From positions 1-6,125 of the forward strand of contig JADHVE010000067.1 in assembly GCA_016784195.1 (NCBI GenBank): a stretch of DNA of 6,125 bases, in the 5' to 3' direction. Below, piece by piece: positions 1 through 5,675 of this stretch. The position numbers were made by a program, and so were the translations under genes. This DNA is from Candidatus Woesearchaeota archaeon. Lineage in GTDB: Archaea; Nanobdellota; Nanobdellia; Woesearchaeales; GW2011-AR4. How positions within the stretch are numbered: position 1 is the first letter of the stretch; the number at the start of each line of letters is the position of its first letter. The notes below the pieces were generated by a model. That model saw nothing but the letters and a program-made list of their open reading frames with translations. It searched no databases and was not told where the DNA came from.

Positions 1-1388
1 GGATTGTGTTTTCTAACACCCTGCTGACCAATTGTTGCTGCAGTCGTCTCTGATTCAACAGCTGCTCCAACATAAACACCATGGGACCAGCTTAATGACT
101 CGAGCAAAGGGGGTGATGTGTCTGAATCCCTGCCACCATAAATAAAGCCTGAAACAGGAATGCCTTCTGGATCGTGAAGTTTAGGACTCGCATTCTCCAA
201 TTCTTTGATTCGTATTGTATATCTCGCATTTTTATGGGCTGGGCTTATTAACTTCCCTTCCTCATCTTCTTTGCCTTCAAACCATTCTCCTGAAAAATTC
301 ATTCCAGCCTTAGGCATTTCCTGCCCCATGCCCAGCCAGAATGGCTCATTGTCTTTTATTAGGATATTTGAAAATATCAGTTCTCGGGGGCTTGTTAGTA
401 TTTTACTAATAAGGGGATCATCTTTAGGGTTTACATCCTGGATAACCCCAAATATTCCCTGCTCGACATTAACTGCGTAAGCCTGCCCGCCTTCTCCTGG
501 CCTGATGTATGCAATATCATCCCCAATTATTGTTTGTCCGGGAATCATAGCAGTAGAGGTCTTGCCGCACATACTTGGAAAAGCCCCTGTGAAATAGGTT
601 ACTCTATTTTTTCCAGGGGGGTGGATCCCCATAACAAACATATGCTCGCACAGCCAGTCTTCCTTATGCGCTTTGCTTATAGCCAGCCTCAAAGCCAGCT
701 TTTTCAGTCCTACGCTGTTTCCGGCATACTGATTGTTTATTGTAAAAACTCTCTCTTCCTCAAGGTCCATATAGATTCTTCTCTTATCAACATTTTTGCT
801 GTTATTCCTCTCATCAAGCTCGCCTGCAGAATGGACAAAATAAAAAAAATTGCTTGATCCTTTTAATCTTTTAAACTCACCGTAACCTTGCCTGTACAAA
901 ATGGACTCACTATGCGCAACATAAGATGAATCTGTTATTTGTAAAGCAGGTATTGAAAACTGGGAATTTGCAGGTCCTAAGCAAAAAAAACATACAATCA
1001 TCTCTTTGCCTTCCATTATCCCATCCATCAACTCATGTACTTCATTCAGCCCGTCATCCCTGTCAACAGTATTAATTAGCTTGCTTATTTTCTTTCCTTT
1101 TGGGAGAAGTATTTTAGTGTTAGGAGGGTCACGAGCCTGATCAAGATAGCCGTCAAAATGAACTGTGTGACCTTTGATATTTAGTTTCTTTTCCTCGCCA
1201 TTTTTCATTGACATTTCTCTGGCATAATTAATATCTTCCTCAGAATCAATAAACACAGTTACTTTTTTTGGCTTGCAAAGTTTGATATATTTTTCAACAA
1301 TTTTTTCAATATGTTCATTATTTAACTCTTTTATTTTTTTTACGTCAGCTTCACCCAAAATATTGCTATCAATTTTAATTTTAACCAC
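1..1388 (-). CDS. pckG: Phosphoenolpyruvate carboxykinase (GTP), archaeal type, C-terminus cut by window edge
   Basis: Known for the family: it converts oxaloacetate + GTP to phosphoenolpyruvate + GDP + CO2 in the cytosol, the entry step of gluconeogenesis. Seen here: 462 codons without a stop, about three quarters of a family protein of roughly 600 residues; the rest lies beyond position 1. The kinase-1a P-loop GAFPSMCGKTS carries K276 (codon 561-563). The kinase-2/metal motif GDDIAY has D290-D291. Other recognisable points are DQARD (R86), AGNSVGLKKLALR (K230), EHMFVMG (H249) and IYGGR (R420). These align by eye with the R87, K244, H264, D311 and R405 regions of the vertebrate enzyme. Where that enzyme has MRSEAT, this one has VESETT, so Glu445 sits at the Arg436 position. 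The start is GTG at 1388; an in-frame TAA two codons upstream excludes a longer form. It has its own promoter, separate from the aminotransferase upstream. Family assignment is very secure. Confidence 0.96.
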   Translation of the reverse strand, partial: MVKIKIDSNILGEADVKKIKELNNEHIEKIVEKYIKLCKPKKVTVFIDSEEDINYAREMSMKNGEEKKLNIKGHTVHFDGYLDQARDPPNTKILLPKGKKISKLINTVDRDDGLNEVHELMDGIMEGKEMIVCFFCLGPANSQFSIPALQITDSSYVAHSESILYRQGYGEFKRLKGSSNFFYFVHSAGELDERNNSKNVDKRRIYMDLEEERVFTINNQYAGNSVGLKKLALRLAISKAHKEDWLCEHMFVMGIHPPGKNRVTYFTGAFPSMCGKTSTAMIPGQTIIGDDIAYIRPGEGGQAYAVNVEQGIFGVIQDVNPKDDPLISKILTSPRELIFSNILIKDNEPFWLGMGQEMPKAGMNFSGEWFEGKEDEEGKLISPAHKNARYTIRIKELENASPKLHDPEGIPVSGFIYGGRDSDTSPPLLESLSWSHGVYVGAAVESETTAATIGQQGVRKHN

Positions 1389-1519
1389 CCCTTACAAATG
1401 AACCTTGTTTAAATATCTCTTTTTATAAGTTATATTTAAATTTTTTTATTTTCGTAATACTTTATCATACCTTTTAGATATAATAAGAAATCATCAATTG
1501 TCCAGCTAAAGCATCTGAT
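1389..1519. other. Intergenic region between aminotransferase and PEPCK
   Basis: This 131 bp gap holds the 3' end region of the aminotransferase transcript and the PEPCK promoter, both read on the minus strand. Right after the aminotransferase stop the minus strand becomes mildly U-rich (TTTCTTATTATAT near 1478-1490), which could serve as a weak archaeal terminator; there is no GC-rich hairpin. The left half is very AT-rich and contains two TATA-like elements. I see no RNA gene and no credible small ORF. Confidence 0.6.
1421..1440 (-). promoter_or_regulatory. Putative PEPCK promoter (TATA box)
   Basis: On the minus strand TTTAAATA (1440..1433) matches the archaeal TATA consensus TTTAWATA. 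With the usual ~26 nt spacing it would start transcription near 1410, giving a leader of about 22 nt before the GTG at 1388. A second element, TTATAAAA (1428..1421), would start transcription about 10 nt further on, leaving a leader of only ~10 nt. The sequence does not decide which one is used. Assignment is by motif and spacing only. Confidence 0.5.
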
Positions 1520-2812
1520 CTACATGGATTCTTTACAAGCATCATAAATATTCTCAAACAATTTAGGTATTTGCTCAGTAGGTGTTGCAGAAAACGCTAT
1601 CCTCAGCATATCTCCTATAGAAATAACCCCTGTACCATATTTCTCAAGCAATTTCTGCCTAATCTCCTCTGCATCTTTATCTTTTAACCGCATACACATA
1701 AAATAGCCGGAATTGAAAGGCAAAGTCTCAAAAACATGGCCATACTCCTTATGCTCCTCAAGAATCTTTTTAACTGTTTCATATCTTTTTTTAAGAATCA
1801 TAAATTTCTCTTTTTTCTCTTCCTTATATGAAGGAGAAGTGAATGCATTTAAGACAAGCGACTGCGAGATATGCGGAGCATTAGATATACTTCCCCTTAT
1901 AGCTCCTGCTGTTTTTGTCTCAAGCGCAGAATAAACTGCTTTTTGGTTCTCAGAGCATTTGACCCCATAAGTAATAAAGCCAGTCCTGAAACCCCACACA
2001 TAATCTTCCTTTGTTGCCCCATCTAATTTAACAGACAAGATATTCTCATGGATATCTGCAAGATAAGAAAAAATTGACTCCTTAAGAATGCCTTCTTCAT
2101 ACACTAGCCCGAAATAAGCATCATCAATTATAACTACCACCTTATTTCCTGATTCTGCAGATTTCTTTATTATATCCACAATTTTTTTTGCTTCTTCTTC
2201 AGTAATTGTATATCCTGTAGGATTATTTGGGAAATTAAGCAGTATTATCTGCTTTCCCTGATTTTTTGATAGTGTTTCTTCAAAACCTTTTATATTAAAA
2301 TTATTTCCTTCAAATGTTGGAAATGTCACAAACTCAGCATTAAAAGGATTTTCAAAAACTAAACGGTAATTCCCCCACAGAAAATCAGGAATAATAATCT
2401 TATCTCCTGGATTCACAAAAAGATAGCCAGCCATACTCAGCCCATGAGTTAAAGCATTTGTAACAACAGGCAGGCTTATTTCCTTGCCTTGTAAAGAAGG
2501 ATTCTTCTCATACATCATTTCTTTCCATTTTTCCCTTAACTCCGGCTTTCCAAAACTGGGTGCATAAGGAAAAACATCTTTTGGATCAAGGCCAATATTA
2601 CAAGCAATTGACTTAAGCCTCATCGGGCTGCCGTCTTCTTCCAAAGCAATACCAATTGTAGCATTTATTTTTTTGCCCTTAGCTTCAGCAGTCTGCGCAA
2701 GAATTCCCTTTTTCGGAAAGAATATGGCCTTTCCTTTCTCTGAAAGCACCCCCATAATAGCAGGATTAGCTTTTATTATCAATTTATTTAACTCTTCAGC
2801 CTGAGGGTTCAT
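1520..2812 (-). CDS. Aminotransferase class I/II, PLP-dependent (substrate uncertain)
   Basis: A cytosolic fold-type I PLP enzyme of 430 residues, a normal full length for aspartate/aromatic aminotransferases. Seen here: Y83 and the G-x-x-x-LR segment (88-93) of the small domain; W146-G-N-Y, resembling the cofactor-stacking W-x-N-H region of aspartate aminotransferases; NNPTG at 196-200; DDAY at 230-233, with an Asp for the pyridine nitrogen and a Tyr for the PLP oxygen; T267-K268 followed by G-x-R-x-G (274-278), where K268 is the Schiff-base lysine and R276 a phosphate ligand; and R404 in LRIAFS, the expected alpha-carboxylate arginine. All catalytic residues are present. The amino donor cannot be read from these motifs; aspartate or an aromatic amino acid is plausible. 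Aspartate use would supply oxaloacetate to the PEPCK encoded downstream (inference). The ATG overlaps the stop of the upstream AK6-like gene as ATGA, implying co-transcription and translational coupling. Confidence 0.93.
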   Translation of the reverse strand: MNPQAEELNKLIIKANPAIMGVLSEKGKAIFFPKKGILAQTAEAKGKKINATIGIALEEDGSPMRLKSIACNIGLDPKDVFPYAPSFGKPELREKWKEMMYEKNPSLQGKEISLPVVTNALTHGLSMAGYLFVNPGDKIIIPDFLWGNYRLVFENPFNAEFVTFPTFEGNNFNIKGFEETLSKNQGKQIILLNFPNNPTGYTITEEEAKKIVDIIKKSAESGNKVVVIIDDAYFGLVYEEGILKESIFSYLADIHENILSVKLDGATKEDYVWGFRTGFITYGVKCSENQKAVYSALETKTAGAIRGSISNAPHISQSLVLNAFTSPSYKEEKKEKFMILKKRYETVKKILEEHKEYGHVFETLPFNSGYFMCMRLKDKDAEEIRQKLLEKYGTGVISIGDMLRIAFSATPTEQIPKLFENIYDACKESM

Positions 2813-3348
2813 TTTAATCTTAACTTCTTAGAAAAAAACTCGATACTTGTATTTATACTTTTTGTTGTATCTATAACGATGATCTTATGCTCAGCTTTTT
2901 TTGCTTCTTCCAAGCAAATGTCAAATATTTCAGCATCTAAATTTTCCCTTATTTTATCCTTATCATACCTTCTTTTTTTCAATCTTTTTTCAAGAATTTT
3001 CAGGTTACATTTAACAACAACACACAAATCAACATATCTTCTAGGTAGATAATGAGAAAGATGGGAGTCTATTATCATCCCTCTTTTTATTTTTTTGATT
3101 TGTGGTTTTTTAATATTGGCTTTTTTATTTGTCAATTTAAAATTGAAAATTTCTTTTATCAAACATCTGTTCAGTTTTTTAACATCAATAATCCTGGATT
3201 TTCTTTTTTTATCATAACCTTCAGAAAGCTTATATTTTTTTATTATTTTATTTGCATCAGTATATTCATAATTTAATTTCTTTGATAATTTTTTTGCTAA
3301 AGTAGTTTTTCCTGTTCCAACAGACCCTGTTATTATTATGACCCTCAT
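2809..3348 (-). CDS. AK6/Fap7-family P-loop NTPase (adenylate kinase-like, ribosome maturation)
   Basis: Known for the family (eukaryotic AK6/hCINAP and Fap7, and archaeal homologues): adenylate kinase/ATPase proteins that bind ribosomal protein S11 (uS11) and assist late small-subunit maturation. Seen in the 179 residues: Walker A GSVGTGKTT at 8-16 with K14; EGYD at 43-46, as in the human protein; IIDSHLSH at 92-99, whose D94-x-H96 matches the family's D-x-H Walker B motif; R127-Y128, then a DKIRENLDAEIFDICLEEA segment (131-149), the family hallmark (human has a matching NIQCEIF-EEA segment). Compared with the human sequence as I recall it, there are about 25 extra, strongly Lys-rich residues between the EGYD region and the D-x-H motif (about 65-90). 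The ATG at 3348 is preceded by a TATA-like box 29 nt away, so the mRNA is probably leaderless. It is the first gene of a unit with the aminotransferase. A plain nucleotide kinase role is the main alternative. Confidence 0.87.
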   Translation of the reverse strand: MRVIIITGSVGTGKTTLAKKLSKKLNYEYTDANKIIKKYKLSEGYDKKRKSRIIDVKKLNRCLIKEIFNFKLTNKKANIKKPQIKKIKRGMIIDSHLSHYLPRRYVDLCVVVKCNLKILEKRLKKRRYDKDKIRENLDAEIFDICLEEAKKAEHKIIVIDTTKSINTSIEFFSKKLRLK

Positions 3349-3372
3349 ATTTATATCTTAAAATCTCAACCC

Positions 3373-3381
3373 TATATAAAA
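3373..3381 (-). promoter_or_regulatory. TATA box for the AK6-like/aminotransferase unit
   Basis: Minus-strand TTTTATATA is centred about 29 nt upstream of the first base of the ATG at 3348. Archaeal transcription normally starts 22-28 nt after the TATA centre, so the transcript should begin at or within a few bases of the start codon. No Shine-Dalgarno motif lies between box and ATG, which fits a leaderless mRNA. Confidence 0.55.
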
Positions 3382-3404
3382 CTTATTTGTTTATAATAGA
3401 AATA

Positions 3405-3412
3405 TTTTTAAA
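3405..3412 (+). promoter_or_regulatory. TATA box for the yjbQ-aMBF1 unit
   Basis: TTTTTAAA is preceded by the A-rich stretch AGAAATA, acceptable as a BRE-like element. Its centre lies about 26 nt upstream of the ATG at 3435, predicting a leaderless transcript. There is no Shine-Dalgarno motif before the ATG. An alternative TATA-like element, TTTATAATA at 3390-3398, would give a ~15 nt leader. Confidence 0.5.
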
Positions 3413-3434
3413 ACTCAAAATAAAACACTAGATT

Positions 3435-3836
3435 ATGCAGAAGGAGATAACTATAAAATCTTCAAAAAGAGATGAACTGATCGATATCTCTAATGAAATT
3501 TATTCTGTTTTAAAAGAATCCCAAGTTAAAGAAGGAATCTGTTTCCTGTATGTCCCTCATGCGACAGCCGCCATAATAATTAATGAAAATTATGATCCTA
3601 ACATCTGCGATGATTTTACAGATGCCCTAAAAAAATTAATTCCGCAGGGGATATGGCGCCATGACAGCATTGATAGTAATGCTGATTCTCATATTAAAGC
3701 CGCAATATGCGGGCCTTCTGAATCAATACCAATAAAAGAAGGAAAACTACAGTTAGGCACCTGGCAAAGCCCAATGTTAACGGAATTTGATGGTCCTCGC
3801 TCAAGAAAGCTTATAATAAAGATTATAGGTGATTAA
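3435..3836 (+). CDS. yjbQ: YjbQ / UPF0047 family protein
   Basis: A complete 133-residue member of the YjbQ/UPF0047 family, small cytosolic single-domain proteins of about 130-140 residues found in all domains of life. Some bacterial members have weak thiamine-phosphate synthase activity; the true function, particularly in archaea, is unclear, so the common name 'secondary thiamine-phosphate synthase' should be read with caution. Family motifs seen: PHATAAIIINE at 41-51 with H42 and E51 (the usual form is H-T-T-A-G-I-T-I-N-E, so two positions are changed to Ala); WRH at 74-76; NADSHIKA at 82-89 with D84 and H86; LGTWQ at 107-111; EFDGPR at 117-122. The conserved histidines likely form the metal or active-site pocket. 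The ATG at 3435 has no Shine-Dalgarno and is probably leaderless. The gene overlaps the following aMBF1 gene by 8 bp. Confidence 0.95.
   Translation: MQKEITIKSSKRDELIDISNEIYSVLKESQVKEGICFLYVPHATAAIIINENYDPNICDDFTDALKKLIPQGIWRHDSIDSNADSHIKAAICGPSESIPIKEGKLQLGTWQSPMLTEFDGPRSRKLIIKIIGD
3827..3834 (+). promoter_or_regulatory. Shine-Dalgarno-like AGGTGATT at the aMBF1 start
   Basis: AGGTGATT is a strong match to the archaeal anti-Shine-Dalgarno complement (GGAGGTGAT), yet it contains the GTG (3829-3831) that is the only conventional start codon able to retain the first zinc-ribbon cysteine. It lies across the yjbQ stop codon (3834-3836). It therefore either initiates at GTG by stop-start coupling, or acts as a ribosome binding site for a start just downstream; the ATA at 3838-3840 is 6 nt after GGTG. 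Confidence 0.45.
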
Positions 3837-4290
3837 AATAAACTGTGATATGTGCGGAGCAGAAACCAAGCTGTTCAAGGTAGTAATTGAAAGTGCAGAG
3901 ATGTATGTCTGCAGGGACTGCTCAAAATTCGGCAAAATAATCGCAGAAGTAAAAGAGCTTCCAAGCCCAAAAAAAATAAAAAAGATAATAGAAGAAGCAA
4001 CTAAAGCTGAAATTCTCCAGGTTATTGTTGAAGATTACCCGGAAAAAATAAGAAAAGCTCGGGAAAGTCTAAATCTAGACCAAAAAGACTTTGCAAAACA
4101 GATTAATGAAAAGCAGGCAGTAGTTCATAAAATAGAGACAGGATCTTCTGAACCAAACCTTGCCATGGCAAGAAAATTAGAAAAATTCCTGAAAATACGA
4201 TTAGTCGAACAGCGTGAAGAGTATCATGAAAAAATAGCCCAGACAAAAAACAGCACATTCACAATAGGGGATTTCATAAAAATTAAATGA
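3829..4290 (+). CDS. aMBF1: archaeal multiprotein-bridging factor 1 homologue
   Basis: Known for the family: archaeal counterparts of eukaryotic MBF1, cytosolic, reported to associate with ribosomes and linked to transcription and translation. Seen in the 153 residues: an N-terminal zinc ribbon with C6-x2-C9 and C28-x2-C31; a charged Lys/Glu-rich linker (about 32-65); an XRE-type helix-turn-helix at about 70-124, containing KIRKARESLNLDQKDFAKQI and a recognition-helix region ending KIETGSSEPN; and a C-terminal tail ending TIGDFIKIK, the GD-x-x-KIK type ending common in aMBF1. All parts of the family architecture are present. The GTG start overlaps yjbQ by 8 bp. The next in-frame ATG (codon 8) would remove C6, so it is rejected. 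Coupling to yjbQ suggests shared expression, not necessarily a shared pathway. The stop touches the stop of the convergent glycosyltransferase gene. Confidence 0.93.
   Translation: MIKINCDMCGAETKLFKVVIESAEMYVCRDCSKFGKIIAEVKELPSPKKIKKIIEEATKAEILQVIVEDYPEKIRKARESLNLDQKDFAKQINEKQAVVHKIETGSSEPNLAMARKLEKFLKIRLVEQREEYHEKIAQTKNSTFTIGDFIKIK
4278..4282 (-). terminator. Possible U-tract terminator for the glycosyltransferase unit
   Basis: On the minus strand, after the TAA at 4293..4291, the sequence reads TCATTTAATTTTTATG, with a T5 run at 4282..4278, about 9 nt past the stop. Archaeal terminators are often simple U-tracts without hairpins. This one lies inside the coding end of the convergent aMBF1 gene. 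A five-base run is weak in such AT-rich DNA. Confidence 0.3.
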
Positions 4291-5673
4291 TTATTTACTG
4301 AAAATATAAGACTCACACACCCATTCTTTTTTATAAAAAATTTCATCAAAATTATTTTTTAATATCTTAATCAGTTCTTTCTTATCCTCTTCGCAAAACT
4401 CATTATAAGGCTCGCAGTAAAAATCACAAGTATTGACTAAAACATTCTCTGCATCTATTATAGTATTTCTCAAATTAATAAATCTCTCACGGTTAAAAGT
4501 CGGGTAATACATCAGTTCATTAATTTTTTTGTCAGAATTTGCAGCAAAGCCAGGATTTGAAATCCAGATATTTCCATAAACATTTTTAAGATAATCCTGA
4601 AAAACAGCAAATTCATTGACCTTTATTTCATTATCATAATTATTTTTTATCTGATAACTTGTTTGTATAAACCAGAATAAAAACACTAAAAGAAAAAAAT
4701 AAAAAACTAGTTTCTTATTCTTGATTTTACTGAAAACATTAAAAATGCCGTAAGAAGCAATTATGCAAAGATAAGGCAAAAAAACAATAATAAAACGAAC
4801 CTCTTTATGTGCTGTAAAAGTAAAGAAAACGAAAAACAGCAAAAAAGAAAACAAAACTGCAAATTTTTTATAATCCGGCTTTTTAAAAATATATATAATC
4901 CCTGGTATAGCAAACAAAAACAAAAAATTTTCCTTAAATAAATTAACAAAATAAAACCAGAATGGCTCATGGAACACCCAGCCGGTATTTTTTGTCAAAA
5001 AAAGCTGCAAATCAAAAGGATAAAAGATATTAGCATACATAAGATAATTAAACACAAGATAAGGAACAAGTACAGACAAAAATCCTCCTGAAATAAAACA
5101 CAGCCTCAAAAAAAACTTTTTTTCTTTACTAAAATATATCAAAAACAAAATAAAAATTACAAAAAACACAAATAATTCCAAAAATCTTGTCAAAAACGAG
5201 ATCCCTGCAAACAAGCCTGTTAAAAAATACTTTTTATTGATAAAAAAATAAACAGAAAGCAGCATAAAAAACAAAGAAGGTATGGCAGATAAGATTTTTG
5301 TGTTGAAAAAGAAAAAAGCAGGTGTAAAAGCCAAAAACAAAGCTGCAGTCAACGCAACCCTTCTATCAAACAATTCCCTGCCAATTAAATACGTAACATG
5401 TATACAACCAACACCAAACAACACTCCTAAAATTTTTCCAAAAACTACAGAATCTAATCCAAGTTTCCAGACAGCCCCTAAAAACAAGGGCCATATTATC
5501 GGCCTTGCTGGCTCCCAAAAGCCAGCATTGCCTGAACTGTAAATAAACTTGCCCATCCCCACATAAACAGCAGAGTCCCACCTAATAGTATTATTAAAGG
5601 TCAAAAAAGATATTAAAGAGAATATCAGAAGAATTAAAAATATATATTTATTTTGTTTAGCTCTCGGTTTCAT
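4291..5673 (-). CDS. GT-C fold membrane glycosyltransferase (PMT/ArnT-like or GT22-like)
   Basis: Predicted polytopic enzyme that moves a sugar from a lipid-linked donor to an acceptor on the outer face of the membrane; donor and acceptor are unknown. Seen in 460 residues: a first membrane helix (10-27), then an external loop with RWDSAVY (D33, the expected catalytic acidic residue) and RPIIWP (57-62), followed by roughly ten more hydrophobic segments up to ~337. The motif AHKEVRF (288-294) resembles the HKE-x-RF signature of GT22 mannosyltransferases (ALG9/ALG12/PIG-B type). After ~340 comes a soluble C-terminal domain with four cysteines, C416, C420, C427 and C453. I chose ATG 5673, two bases after the upstream stop; a TTG at 5685 would add four residues and overlap that gene, with no better ribosome binding site. 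The tight spacing places it in one transcript with the thioredoxin-like gene. Protein or lipid glycosylation is likely; the precise GT family is not settled. Confidence 0.85.
   Translation of the reverse strand: MKPRAKQNKYIFLILLIFSLISFLTFNNTIRWDSAVYVGMGKFIYSSGNAGFWEPARPIIWPLFLGAVWKLGLDSVVFGKILGVLFGVGCIHVTYLIGRELFDRRVALTAALFLAFTPAFFFFNTKILSAIPSLFFMLLSVYFFINKKYFLTGLFAGISFLTRFLELFVFFVIFILFLIYFSKEKKFFLRLCFISGGFLSVLVPYLVFNYLMYANIFYPFDLQLFLTKNTGWVFHEPFWFYFVNLFKENFLFLFAIPGIIYIFKKPDYKKFAVLFSFLLFFVFFTFTAHKEVRFIIVFLPYLCIIASYGIFNVFSKIKNKKLVFYFFLLVFLFWFIQTSYQIKNNYDNEIKVNEFAVFQDYLKNVYGNIWISNPGFAANSDKKINELMYYPTFNRERFINLRNTIIDAENVLVNTCDFYCEPYNEFCEEDKKELIKILKNNFDEIFYKKEWVCESYIFSK
4327..4332 (+). terminator. 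Possible U-tract terminator for the yjbQ-aMBF1 unit
   Basis: The first T6 run on the plus strand after the aMBF1 stop, 37 nt downstream; a second T6 follows at 4355-4360. The first is half of a perfect 14 bp palindrome, TTTTTTATAAAAAA (4327-4340), so it could also stall transcription from the other strand. It lies inside the 3' end of the glycosyltransferase gene. Low confidence, since T runs are frequent here. Confidence 0.3.
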
Positions 5674-5675
5674 CT

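Noticed and set aside
205..857. Two plus-strand open frames (205-480 and 534-857) within the PEPCK gene
   Set aside because: They lie antisense to a region with continuous PEPCK homology and catalytic motifs, and their translations show no recognisable domain.
1389..1519. Possible small RNA or tRNA in the gap before PEPCK
   Set aside because: No cloverleaf, T-loop or GC-rich stem is visible; in an AT-rich genome a structural RNA would be expected to stand out as GC-rich.
3052..3276. Plus-strand open frame rich in Phe and Ile, looking like a small membrane protein
   Set aside because: It is the complement of the Lys-rich poly-A coding sequence of the AK6-like gene; the hydrophobicity is a by-product of antisense poly-T.
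4327..4340. Perfect 14 bp palindrome as a protein binding site
   Set aside because: It is only T6-AT-A6 inside a coding region with many A/T runs, so chance is likely; it is noted solely as a possible U-tract terminator.
4761..5581. Other-frame open frames inside the glycosyltransferase gene (4761-4970 minus, 5282-5542 plus, 5366-5581 minus)
   Set aside because: The main frame has a full GT-C architecture and conserved motifs across this stretch; the others have no domain and no ribosome binding site.
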